Shown here piece by piece: positions 26,765-34,497 of a DNA stretch of 64,000 nucleotides. Position 1 is the first letter of the stretch. Each line of letters starts with the position of its first letter. A program made the position numbers and the translations under genes. This stretch comes from Alphaproteobacteria bacterium (lineage in GTDB: Bacteria; Pseudomonadota; Alphaproteobacteria; Rickettsiales; UBA1997). Where the stretch lies: positions 93,572-157,571 of the forward strand of contig JAGKWR010000003.1 in the NCBI GenBank assembly GCA_021151765.1. The letters are read 5' to 3'. Under the pieces are notes generated by a model that was not told where the DNA came from, ran no database searches, and was given only the letters and a program-made list of their open reading frames with translations.

Positions 26765-27128
26765 AAAGATCACCAAAAAAGTAATAAGTGGCATAAAGAG
26801 CAGCGGGAGAGCATTTCCGCAATGGAATGATTACGTTTTGGATAAGATGAAAGAAGACTCCGAATTCGTAAATCAAAGTGTTAGATTTGCCTTAAGAGAT
26901 TTTATCGAAACAGGAGATGATGATTTTTTATCTGTTACTCTAAAACAAGCCGCCGCCGCTAAAGGTATTACAAAACTTGCTAAAGAAACGGGTTTGAGTC
27001 GCCAATATATTTACGAAATGTTGTCAGAAAAAGGTAATCCAACTTTGTCAACTTTTCGCGCGGTGCTTGCAGCTCTTGGGTTTAAGATGTATATTCGTGC
27101 TATAAAACCGACTAAAAAAACCACTTAG
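26751..27128 (+). CDS. HigA-type antitoxin with Xre helix-turn-helix
   Basis: 125 residues. The C-terminal half holds a helix-turn-helix of the putative addiction-module antidote family: GITKLAKETGLSRQYIYEML, then NPTLSTFRAVLAALGFKM. The N-terminal half is charged and would wrap the toxin or mediate dimerisation, by analogy with relatives. It overlaps the toxin gene, and palindromes in the upstream promoter are candidate binding sites. Slightly longer than the common ~100-residue members of the family. Confidence 0.88.
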   Translation: MTKNKKITKKVISGIKSSGRAFPQWNDYVLDKMKEDSEFVNQSVRFALRDFIETGDDDFLSVTLKQAAAAKGITKLAKETGLSRQYIYEMLSEKGNPTLSTFRAVLAALGFKMYIRAIKPTKKTT

Positions 27129-27178
27129 TTTGGCTCAATAAGTTTTGAGAAATCATCGTAAACGATTTGCGATAAGGC

Positions 27179-27967
27179 TTAATTTAAAATATCTTGAACT
27201 GCTTTAACGATGTTTTTTTGACGCATAAAATGCTCGCCGATCAAGAAACAGTTGATGCCGGCTTCTTGCAATAATTTTACGTCCAAAGTGTCTTTGATGC
27301 CGCTTTCAGAAACTAAAACATAATCATCGGGCACTTGTTCGCAAAGCAGTAATGAAGTTTTTACGTCAACTTTCAAAGTTTTGAGATCGCGATTATTGAT
27401 GCCGAGAAGCTTACTTTTTAGTTTTGATGCGCGTTGCAATTCTTCTTCATTGTGCACTTCAATCAAAACCGACAAGCCAGAATCAAAAGCGCATTGCTCA
27501 AGTTCGGCTAATTTTTGATCATCAAGCATGGCGACGATCAACAAAATACAATCAGCGCCCAACATTTTAGCTTCATAAATTTGGTAGGTATCAACCATGA
27601 AATCTTTGCGCAAAATTGGCAAATCGCAGCTTTGACGCACTTCTTGCAAATATTGATTGCTGCCTTGGAAATATTTTTCGTCAGTTAAAATTGACAAACA
27701 AGTCGCGCCGCCGGTTTTGTAATCTTGCGCAATTTGTAAATGATCGAAATCTTGACGAATTAAGCCGTGAGAAGGCGAGGCTTTTTTAATTTCACAAATC
27801 AAACCAACTTCGCTGCGAAAATCTTTGGCTTTAAGGGCGCCGAAAAAATCACGAGGTTTTTCCAAACATTTAGTGCGCTCGCAGATTTGCTGAACGGAAA
27901 GCTCTTTTTTACGATTGCGCACTTCAACAAGTTTGTGTTGGTAAATTTCTTCTAAAATATTTTTCAT
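27179..27967 (-). CDS. trpC: Indole-3-glycerol phosphate synthase
   Basis: TIM-barrel enzyme closing the indole ring in tryptophan biosynthesis. Family landmarks are visible: CEIKKASPSHG (near residue 58), LSILTDEKYFQGS, LPILRKDFMVDTYQI, LIEVHNEEEL, LGINNRDLKT and SESGIK. Length (262 aa) is that of the monofunctional enzyme. No other trp gene is nearby, so it stands alone; the rest of the pathway may be elsewhere or absent. It is divergent from hemB. Confidence 0.95.
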   Translation of the reverse strand: MKNILEEIYQHKLVEVRNRKKELSVQQICERTKCLEKPRDFFGALKAKDFRSEVGLICEIKKASPSHGLIRQDFDHLQIAQDYKTGGATCLSILTDEKYFQGSNQYLQEVRQSCDLPILRKDFMVDTYQIYEAKMLGADCILLIVAMLDDQKLAELEQCAFDSGLSVLIEVHNEEELQRASKLKSKLLGINNRDLKTLKVDVKTSLLLCEQVPDDYVLVSESGIKDTLDVKLLQEAGINCFLIGEHFMRQKNIVKAVQDILN

Positions 27968-28055
27968 GGAAGTTAAAACCGGCTTTGATTAGTTTTTTAT
28001 TCAGGTTGCAATTGTCGCATCAAGCTATTTTCAAATATACGAATTTCAAACAATT

Positions 28056-29069
28056 ATGACAAATTTTTCTGTTGGCACTTTCCCGCAAACACGTTTGAGA
28101 AGAAATCGCCAAGCGCCGTGGATCCGCAATTTAACTGCGCAAAATGTTTTGACGCCAAGCGATTTGATCTTGCCGATGTTCGTAATTGAAGGGAAAAATA
28201 AAGAAGAAAAAGTTGTATCACTTCCAGATGTTTCACGCTTTTCAATTGATGGAATCGTCAAGAAAGCGAAAGAGGCACAAAAGTTGGGAATTCCGGCCAT
28301 AATGTTGTTTCCGGTGATTGACCAAAAGCTTAAAGACAATGCTGGTAAAGAAGCGAAAAATTCGAAAAATTTGATGTGCAGAACGATTGCTGCAATAAAA
28401 GACGCTGTGCCGGAAATCGGCGTTATTACTGACGTAGCACTTGATCCATACACTTCTCACGGACATGACGGAATAGTTAATCAGCACGGCGAAATTGAAA
28501 ATGATGCTACAATTGAAGTGTTGTGCGAACAAGCTTTGGTACAAGCTGCTGCTGGTTGCGACATAGTTTCGCCATCAGACATGATGGACGGCAGAATCGC
28601 GGTAATTCGTGATGCACTTGATGACTCAGGATTCATCAATGTTGGTTTGACTTCGTACGCTGCGAAATACGCTTCGAGTTTTTACGGGCCATTTCGTGAT
28701 GCGGTTGGATCAGCAAATAATTTAAAAAAATCCCAAGGTCAAAAAGATAAAAAAACTTACCAAATGGATTTCAGAAATTCTGATGAAGCAATGCGCGAAA
28801 TCCAAATGGACGTTGAGGAAGGCGCTGACATGATTATCGTCAAACCGGGAATGCCTTACTTGGACATTGTCTGCCGCGCTTCTCAGAATTTTCATTTACC
28901 AATAATTTCTTATCAAGTGAGCGGCGAATATGCCATGATGAAACACGCAGCAGCGCAGGGTGCTTTTGATTTTGACGCGGTGTTTTTGGAAAGCTTGATG
29001 TGCTTCAAACGTGCTGGCGCTTCAGCTGTAATAACTTACGGCGCGATTGCCGCGGCAAAAAAATTATAA
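28056..29069 (+). CDS. hemB: Delta-aminolevulinic acid dehydratase (porphobilinogen synthase)
   Basis: Condenses two 5-aminolevulinate molecules to porphobilinogen in haem synthesis. Schiff-base lysines are in TSYAAKYASSFYGPFR and IVKPGMPYLDI. In the metal-binding segment, DVALDPYTSHGHDG, the cysteines of zinc-dependent enzymes are replaced by Ala/Asp, indicating the Mg-dependent type found in many alphaproteobacteria. Length (337 aa) is normal. Its end overlaps the convergent ankyrin gene by 6 nt. Confidence 0.97.
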   Translation: MTNFSVGTFPQTRLRRNRQAPWIRNLTAQNVLTPSDLILPMFVIEGKNKEEKVVSLPDVSRFSIDGIVKKAKEAQKLGIPAIMLFPVIDQKLKDNAGKEAKNSKNLMCRTIAAIKDAVPEIGVITDVALDPYTSHGHDGIVNQHGEIENDATIEVLCEQALVQAAAGCDIVSPSDMMDGRIAVIRDALDDSGFINVGLTSYAAKYASSFYGPFRDAVGSANNLKKSQGQKDKKTYQMDFRNSDEAMREIQMDVEEGADMIIVKPGMPYLDIVCRASQNFHLPIISYQVSGEYAMMKHAAAQGAFDFDAVFLESLMCFKRAGASAVITYGAIAAAKKL

Positions 29070-29816
29070 ACTTTTGTTCTGAGACTCTTTTGATAGAGTT
29101 GTACAAGTAGTTACTGGGACGTTACAGCTTCTTGGCTGTTGGGAATCATCAGATTCTATGGAAATATCATCGCTTATTCCGTACAAGAAATTGACAACCC
29201 GTTCCAATAGAACAGTGTTTTTCTGTCTAGCAGATAAATAATTTACGACATTTTCTTTAGTTCCTGCTGTATTCGTGAAGAGGTAGTTTATATCGAATTC
29301 CTTTGAGGGGTCGGCATCATGCTCTAAAAGAAGTAGTGCAGCATTTTCATTATTACTGATGCAGGCATAAACGAAAGGAGTAGGTGTAGTATTACTGATC
29401 CCTTCCACTTTAATTTTTTCTTTTCCCAATAACATACTGGCGATAACGTTGTTATGAAAATAACAGGCGTAATGAAGCCCTGTTAGCCCAGTGTCAGAAG
29501 AAATATTTGGATCAAACTGTTTTTTAAGGCAGTATTCTACAATACCAATTTGGCCGTAGAGACAGGCCGTCAGAAAAGCGTAATCGACTTCCTTTAATAA
29601 TTGATCATCTGAAGTGTCGGGAGAAAAATATTCTTTCTCTATTAATGAAAAATGTTGCTCAAACTTTTCTAGATCACCCATTCTGGCGTAGTCCGCTAAA
29701 ATGTTATTGGGGATGTAGAGGCCAGAACATAAGTCTTGATCCATCTTTGATTTATAAAGTGTCTCTGATGAATGATTTGTATTGTAACTTGAGATGCTAT
29801 CTGGGTTTTTTGACAT
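29064..29816 (-). CDS. Ankyrin-repeat protein
   Basis: 250 residues with about three ankyrin repeats: around residues 79-106 (FLTACLYGQIGIVEYCLKKQ), 109-136 (TGLTGLHYACYFHNNVIASM) and 142-170 (TPFVYACISNNENAALLLLE). Ser/Thr-rich, probably disordered tails lie on both sides. No signal peptide. Ankyrin proteins in host-associated alphaproteobacteria are often effectors, but secretion is not shown here. The gene lies 9 nt downstream of the FTR1 permease gene, probably in one transcript. Confidence 0.85.
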   Translation of the reverse strand: MSKNPDSISSYNTNHSSETLYKSKMDQDLCSGLYIPNNILADYARMGDLEKFEQHFSLIEKEYFSPDTSDDQLLKEVDYAFLTACLYGQIGIVEYCLKKQFDPNISSDTGLTGLHYACYFHNNVIASMLLGKEKIKVEGISNTTPTPFVYACISNNENAALLLLEHDADPSKEFDINYLFTNTAGTKENVVNYLSARQKNTVLLERVVNFLYGISDDISIESDDSQQPRSCNVPVTTCTTLSKESQNKSL

Positions 29817-29825
29817 AATGATTAA

Positions 29826-30626
29826 TTACATTTTTTTAGCGATACGTAAGCCAATAATTAGAGTTGCCAAACTTACAAAGTAAACGATCAGCTGCATGCC
29901 GCTTGGTTGATCGATATAGCCAAAAAACATATTCAGAAATTTTCCGAAAACACTTTGTTGTGATAAAATTTCGGAAGCATCAAAAGCTGGATTAATAAGG
30001 GCAGGAACGATTTCAGCATTGATCCAAAAGCCAACTCCTTGCATAGCAATTCCAGCGCATAAAAACACCAACAACCAAGTTGTAACGATGAAGAAGTATT
30101 TCCCGAAAGCTTTGATAATTCCGAAGTACAAAGCCAATCCAGCAGCACAACCGAGTGTGATGCCGATTAGTAATCCTGATATAATTTCGTTAATTGAAGC
30201 GCCAGAAACGAAGTAGCTATAAGTGAAAAGCACGATTTCTGCGCTTTCACGCAATACTGATAAAAAGACGACTACGGCTAAAACATAAAGTGGTTTTTTA
30301 CCTTCGCGCACTGAATTACTTAATCTTTTAAGTTCGCCCGAAATTGATTTTGCGTGCTTTTGCATCCATAAAACTGTCCAGCCGATCATAAAGGCAGCGG
30401 ACATTAGAATTAGTCCGTTGAAAAATTCTTGGCCCATTCCGTCCAAGCTTTCGGAAATTTTATCGGTAAAGAATGCTAAAATTAGAGACGCTACAACACC
30501 AAGGGACAAGCCACCGATTAGCCATTTAGTTCGACCATGAATTTCTTTAGTGGCGGCAGTTAAAATTCCGACAATCAAAGAAATTTCTAAGATTTCGCGG
30601 AAAACTACGATTGCGATTTGAAGCAT
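29826..30626 (-). CDS. FTR1-family high-affinity iron permease
   Basis: Polytopic inner-membrane protein of 266 residues with about seven transmembrane helices. Both iron-binding REXXE motifs are present: REILE at residues 10-14 and RESAE at 126-130. This is the FTR1/EfeU family, which imports iron in partnership with periplasmic EfeO/cupredoxin and sometimes a peroxidase. Partners are not adjacent; a cupredoxin of the matching type is encoded at 7886-8212. The divergent hemW gene and its own promoter share 30627-30696. Confidence 0.92.
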   Translation of the reverse strand: MLQIAIVVFREILEISLIVGILTAATKEIHGRTKWLIGGLSLGVVASLILAFFTDKISESLDGMGQEFFNGLILMSAAFMIGWTVLWMQKHAKSISGELKRLSNSVREGKKPLYVLAVVVFLSVLRESAEIVLFTYSYFVSGASINEIISGLLIGITLGCAAGLALYFGIIKAFGKYFFIVTTWLLVFLCAGIAMQGVGFWINAEIVPALINPAFDASEILSQQSVFGKFLNMFFGYIDQPSGMQLIVYFVSLATLIIGLRIAKKM

Positions 30627-30696
30627 TTTTTTGAAAAATTAGATTGAGAAAAGATAATGATAATTTCTATCAAAAAATAATTACTTCAAGGCAATT

Positions 30697-31863
30697 GTGA
30701 GCAAAGCTTTATCCATCTACATTCATTACCCTTTTTGCAAGTCGAAATGTCCATATTGTGACTTTAATTCACATGTTCGTGACAGTGTGGAATACGATAA
30801 ATTTCTGCAAGCTTATGAACGCGAATTACAATTTTTTGCTGAAAAAATCGATCCGCGCCAAGTTAGTACGATTTTTTTCGGAGGCGGCACACCTTCTTTG
30901 ATGCCAGAATTTTTAGTGGCAGGAATTTTGCAGAAAATCGCGCAGCTTTGGCAAGTTGACGAAAATTGTGAAATAACTTTAGAAGCTAATCCGACATCTT
31001 CAGAAAGCGCGAAATTTCAAGCTTTACGCCAGATCGGTGTGAATCGCTTGTCGCTTGGTATTCAAGCTTTGAACGATCAAGATTTAAAATTTTTAGGGCG
31101 TGAACATTCAAGTGCCGAAGCGATTAAAACTATCGAAAATGCGGCAAAAATTTTTGATAATTTTTCTTTCGATTTAATTTATGCACGTCCGCAGCAAACA
31201 ATCCAATCTTGGCGTGAAGAGCTTTCGCGTGCGATAAATTTCAACACTAAACATTTGTCGCTTTATCAACTTACAATTGAAAAAGGGACGAAGTTTTATT
31301 CACAATTTTCGCGTAAAGAATTTGTGATGCCGTCAGAAGAATTGGCCGCAGAATTTTATGAAGTGACGAACCAAATCACCAGTGACGCTGGTTTAGAGCT
31401 TTACGAAGTTTCAAATTACGCTAAAAAATCGTTTGAATCGCGCCATAATTTAGTTTATTGGCAAGGTGGCGATTACTTGGGAATTGGCGCTGGCGCACAT
31501 TCGCGAGTTTATTTTGCTGAGGAAAATATGCGCTCGGCGATCACTTTATTGCATGATCCGATGAGTTGGTTGAATCAAGTAAAGCAAAGCGGAGCGGCGA
31601 TTCAAAAAATCGAAAAAATTATGCCCCGTGAGCTTTGTGAAGAATTAATTTTGATGGGTTTGCGCTTGCGTGACGGCATTTCTGAAGAATTATTTTTGCA
31701 CCATTTTAACAAAAAATTTGACGATATTTTTGATCAAAATGCTCTGAACAAAATTCAGTCTCAAGGCTTGATAATACAAGAAAATGGCATGATCAAAATT
31801 CCCACGAATCAACGTTTATTAACTAACGCGATAATCGAAAAAGTTTGTTTGGCTTTGAAGTAG
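30697..31863 (+). CDS. hemW: HemW, radical-SAM haem chaperone
   Basis: Radical-SAM protein related to oxygen-independent coproporphyrinogen III oxidase HemN; HemW proteins bind and deliver haem rather than decarboxylate. The CxxxCxxC cluster motif (CKSKCPYC) is near residue 14, then FFGGGTPSLM, EANPTS and RLSLGIQALND. The C-terminal HemW domain follows, for 388 residues in total. HemW-type assignment rests on the N-terminus lacking HemN-specific extensions. Translation starts at GTG. Confidence 0.92.
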   Translation: MSKALSIYIHYPFCKSKCPYCDFNSHVRDSVEYDKFLQAYERELQFFAEKIDPRQVSTIFFGGGTPSLMPEFLVAGILQKIAQLWQVDENCEITLEANPTSSESAKFQALRQIGVNRLSLGIQALNDQDLKFLGREHSSAEAIKTIENAAKIFDNFSFDLIYARPQQTIQSWREELSRAINFNTKHLSLYQLTIEKGTKFYSQFSRKEFVMPSEELAAEFYEVTNQITSDAGLELYEVSNYAKKSFESRHNLVYWQGGDYLGIGAGAHSRVYFAEENMRSAITLLHDPMSWLNQVKQSGAAIQKIEKIMPRELCEELILMGLRLRDGISEELFLHHFNKKFDDIFDQNALNKIQSQGLIIQENGMIKIPTNQRLLTNAIIEKVCLALK

Positions 31864-31872
31864 AAAAATTTT

Positions 31873-33075
31873 CTAAGAATTATTTTTAGCGTGAATTTTG
31901 CGGTAACAAAAGTTGGAAGCTAAAGCGCAGAACAACAAAACAATCGCCATTGAAGTGAGCGTGCCATCGTGTAGTTTGCTGATGATAAAAGAAATAACGG
32001 TGGCGCAGCCAAACTGAATTGTGCCAAGCAAAGCGGAAGCCGAACCAGTATGTTTTGATTGATTAGACAAGGCTAAAGCCGAAGTGTTTGGCGAAACTGA
32101 ACCAATGCTGGCGACGAAACAAAATAGTAAAACTGTAAAAATAATAATGTTCGGTGATTGGCTGAAAGAGTAAGCTAAAAGTGATAAAGAAGCGAACAAA
32201 GGAATCCACAAAGTTTTGCTAACAATTTGATGAATTTGGTATTTTTTCAAAAGTCGCGCATTGATTTGAGCTGCTGAAATAAAGCCAATCGAGTTAAGTG
32301 AAAAAAGTAAACTAAACTGTGTTGAGGAAAGGTGGAAAAATTCCAAATAAGCAAAAGGTGCGGCAGTGATGTAGGCGAATAATCCTGACATGATAAAAGA
32401 TCCGCTTAAAGCAGCGCGTAAGAAAGTTTTGTCGCGCAAAATTCCGCGATAACGTGAAAAAGCATCGCTTATTTTATCATCTTTATTGGGTTTTCGAGTA
32501 TCGGGAATAGCGAATTTGCTGATGGTTAAACAAATTAAACCAAATGTTGCCAACACAGCAAAAATCATTTGCCAGTGAAAATTTTTTAAAACAATGCTGC
32601 CGGCAATTGGCGCTAATATTGGTGCCAAGCCCATCACCAGCATTAATTGTGAATAAATGCGGGCAGATTCTTGTGGCGAAAAAATATCACGAACAATTGC
32701 TCGTGGCGCGACAACGCCAATACACGCGCCCATTGCTTGAAAAAAGCGGAAGAAAATTAATTCGTAAATATTGTGAGCAAAGCAGCAGGCAATTGACGAA
32801 ATTATGAAAAGCGATAAGCCGAAATAAAGCGGCAATTTTTTGCCGTAGCGATCAATAATTGGGCCGTAAATTAATTGGCTGATCGACAATCCAACAAAGT
32901 AAGTTGTAAGCGATAATTGTACTAAATTTTCTGGTGCGGTGAAACTGTGAGAAATCGCGGCAAAAGCTGGTAAATACATATCAATCGTCATCGGCCCAAT
33001 GGCGGTGACACTTCCCAATACCAATATTAAAAGAATTAACTTCTTTTTGCTGTCAACCAGCTGACTATTATTCAT
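31873..33075 (-). CDS. Bcr/CflA-family multidrug efflux MFS transporter
   Basis: Inner-membrane proton-driven drug exporter of the 12-TM DHA1 type. Landmarks: the N-terminal TIDMYLPAFAAI in helix 1, the YGPIIDRYGKKLP signature loop between helices 2 and 3, and RAIVRDIF in helix 4. All are typical of the Bcr/CflA subfamily. Length (400 aa) is normal. It is 4 nt downstream of a small multidrug-resistance-type gene, suggesting a two-gene exporter operon. Confidence 0.92.
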   Translation of the reverse strand: MNNSQLVDSKKKLILLILVLGSVTAIGPMTIDMYLPAFAAISHSFTAPENLVQLSLTTYFVGLSISQLIYGPIIDRYGKKLPLYFGLSLFIISSIACCFAHNIYELIFFRFFQAMGACIGVVAPRAIVRDIFSPQESARIYSQLMLVMGLAPILAPIAGSIVLKNFHWQMIFAVLATFGLICLTISKFAIPDTRKPNKDDKISDAFSRYRGILRDKTFLRAALSGSFIMSGLFAYITAAPFAYLEFFHLSSTQFSLLFSLNSIGFISAAQINARLLKKYQIHQIVSKTLWIPLFASLSLLAYSFSQSPNIIIFTVLLFCFVASIGSVSPNTSALALSNQSKHTGSASALLGTIQFGCATVISFIISKLHDGTLTSMAIVLLFCALASNFCYRKIHAKNNS

Positions 33076-33079
33076 TTAT

Positions 33080-33433
33080 TTAAGAAAAAAATTTAAGTCC
33101 GACAACGCCACCAATAATCATGGTTAAGAAAATGGCGGTTGTCAGTGAAAGGGTTTCGCCAAAGAAAATAATTCCAAGCAATACTGAACCGACAGCGCCA
33201 ATGCCAGTCCAAATTGGATAGGCGATATTGAGCGGAATCGATTTTATAGAAATGGCGAGCAAAAACATGCTAACCGTCAATGTTATCATGAATAAAATCG
33301 TAGGCCAAATTTCGCTGAAACCTTTGGATTGTTTCAAAAAATAAGCCCAGATTACTTCGCAAATCCCAGCGAATATTAAAGCGAACCAAGCAAAATTTAG
33401 AGACATTGTTGCAATTATTTTAAGCGAAGACAT
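33080..33433 (-). CDS. SMR-family transporter, SugE/Gdx type
   Basis: Four-helix small multidrug-resistance family protein. The key Glu in helix 1 is in IFAGICEVIWAYFLKQSKGF, and AYPIWTGIGAVGS (helix 3) closely follows the SugE/Gdx pattern, whose members export guanidinium. The 117-residue form begins at 33433; an internal ATG at 33404-33406 gives 108 residues, nearer to the usual length. It is first of a two-gene unit with the Bcr-like transporter. Substrate is inferred from subfamily only. Confidence 0.88.
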   Translation of the reverse strand: MSSLKIIATMSLNFAWFALIFAGICEVIWAYFLKQSKGFSEIWPTILFMITLTVSMFLLAISIKSIPLNIAYPIWTGIGAVGSVLLGIIFFGETLSLTTAIFLTMIIGGVVGLKFFS

Positions 33434-33488
33434 TTTGACTCTGCGCGATTATTAAGACGATCGAAATCGGATAAAATTTGTTTCTGAA

Positions 33489-33779
33489 ATGAAAATACAA
33501 CAACTTCTTTTTATAATTCTGTTACTGTCATCTTCATGTGTTTCTGATGGCAATGGCATATGTTGGTCACCTTCAGATTACGAAAAAAACACTGCTCAAG
33601 AATATTATGATACTTTTGGAACTTCGCGAGTTTCTGATGCGGTTCATAACAAAATGAGAAAAAAGTTTACCTGCCATTATCGTGCTGGCGATTCTATTTA
33701 TGCCTACAAAACTTTCTGGGATACAAAGTATATTTTAGTGCGTAAAGGCAAAGCGATTACTTACGTTGAAGGAAAATAA
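33489..33779 (+). CDS. Small putative lipoprotein
   Basis: 96 residues with a signal sequence and a lipobox-like LLSSSC (Cys17), so probably anchored to a membrane. The mature part includes two further Cys (25, 62) and ends in a basic, beta-like segment. No family is recognised. The gene is divergent from the SMR transporter and stands alone before tRNA-Ala. Confidence 0.7.
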   Translation: MKIQQLLFIILLLSSSCVSDGNGICWSPSDYEKNTAQEYYDTFGTSRVSDAVHNKMRKKFTCHYRAGDSIYAYKTFWDTKYILVRKGKAITYVEGK

Positions 33780-33855
33780 GGAAAAAACTTGCAGTTTTTT
33801 ATCTCCGCATATTTTATGTGCGCCTTCCAAAATCATGGCAAAATAATATTTTTAA

Positions 33856-33931
33856 GGGGCTATAGCGCAGTTGGTAGCGCGCTTGCATGGCATGCAAGAG
33901 GTCACGAGTTCGACTCTCGTTAGCTCCACCA
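33856..33931 (+). tRNA. tRNA-Ala (GGC)
   Basis: 76 nt including an encoded CCA. Acceptor GGGGCTA pairs with TAGCTCC including the G3:U70 wobble that identifies alanine tRNAs. The D arm, the anticodon stem CTTGC/GCAAG with loop ATGGCAT (anticodon GGC) and the T arm ACGAG-TTCGACT-CTCGT are all present. Confidence 0.97.
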
Positions 33932-34045
33932 GCCTTCGCTCTTGCGAGCTTCGGCTGGCAGGCCAGCCCAACGGGCGGGGCTGACAGACGGAGATTGTTA
34001 GAGCGAAGGCTGCCCGCCGTAGCTTTAGCGAAGGAGGGCTTTTCC
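33931..34045. repeat. GC-rich palindromic element abutting tRNA-Ala
   Basis: A segment far richer in G+C than its surroundings begins at the last base of the tRNA CCA. AGCCTTCGCTCT (33931-33942) is repeated inverted at 34000-34011, and a shorter palindrome (GGCTGG..CCAGCC) lies inside. A second GC-rich half continues to about 34045. It has no coding evidence of its own and looks like a REP/MITE-type dispersed element, perhaps also serving as the tRNA terminator. Confidence 0.6.
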
Positions 34046-34081
34046 AACAAACTCATACTAATTTCTATCACCAAAGAAATT

Positions 34082-34322
34082 ATGCATTACACCTGCATCC
34101 TCAAATCCGTCTCAGACTCTTCGCAATCTTACATCGGTCACACTTCAAATACAAAACAAAGATTAATCGACCACAACTCTGGTAAATCTCCTCACATAAA
34201 CAAATTCAAACCTTGGAAATTAGATTTCTACTTGTGCTTTTAATGACGAAGAAAAAGCCATAAAATTTGAAAAATATCTTAAATCTGGATCAGGAAGATC
34301 TTTCTCAAAAAAGCATTTTTAG
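34082..34322 (+). pseudogene. Frameshifted GIY-YIG endonuclease-like gene
   Basis: The first 53 codons read as a GIY-YIG domain start (MHYTCILKS, SYIGHT, KQRLIDHNSGKSPHINKFKP) and hit a stop at 34241-34243. Skipping one T of the run at 34238-34241 restores the expected C-terminus (NDEEKAIKFEKYLKSGSGRS...KKHF) up to a stop at 34320-34322. So a single-base insertion in a homopolymer splits the gene, or a sequencing error mimics one. Intact relatives are ~80-95-residue proteins of the UPF0213/YhbQ type, often mobile. It sits directly after the GC-rich element. Confidence 0.8.
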
Positions 34323-34497
34323 CAAGGCGTCACAGAGACGGCAATATCAATGCTTTTTACAAAAGAGATAACGTCATCAAAAATTTTGAAAGGATAAAAT
34401 GTAAACAACGGCTATTGTTTTGCTGTATTGGTGCTTTAAATTGTGATGGATAAAATTCTGCTGCAGAGTTTTTGGTAAAATAAGTTATTCAGACGTA

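Noticed and set aside
33814..34243. Open frames on both strands running through tRNA-Ala and the GC-rich element
   Set aside because: They translate the tRNA and palindromes; only the stretch from 34082 resembles a protein family (GIY-YIG).
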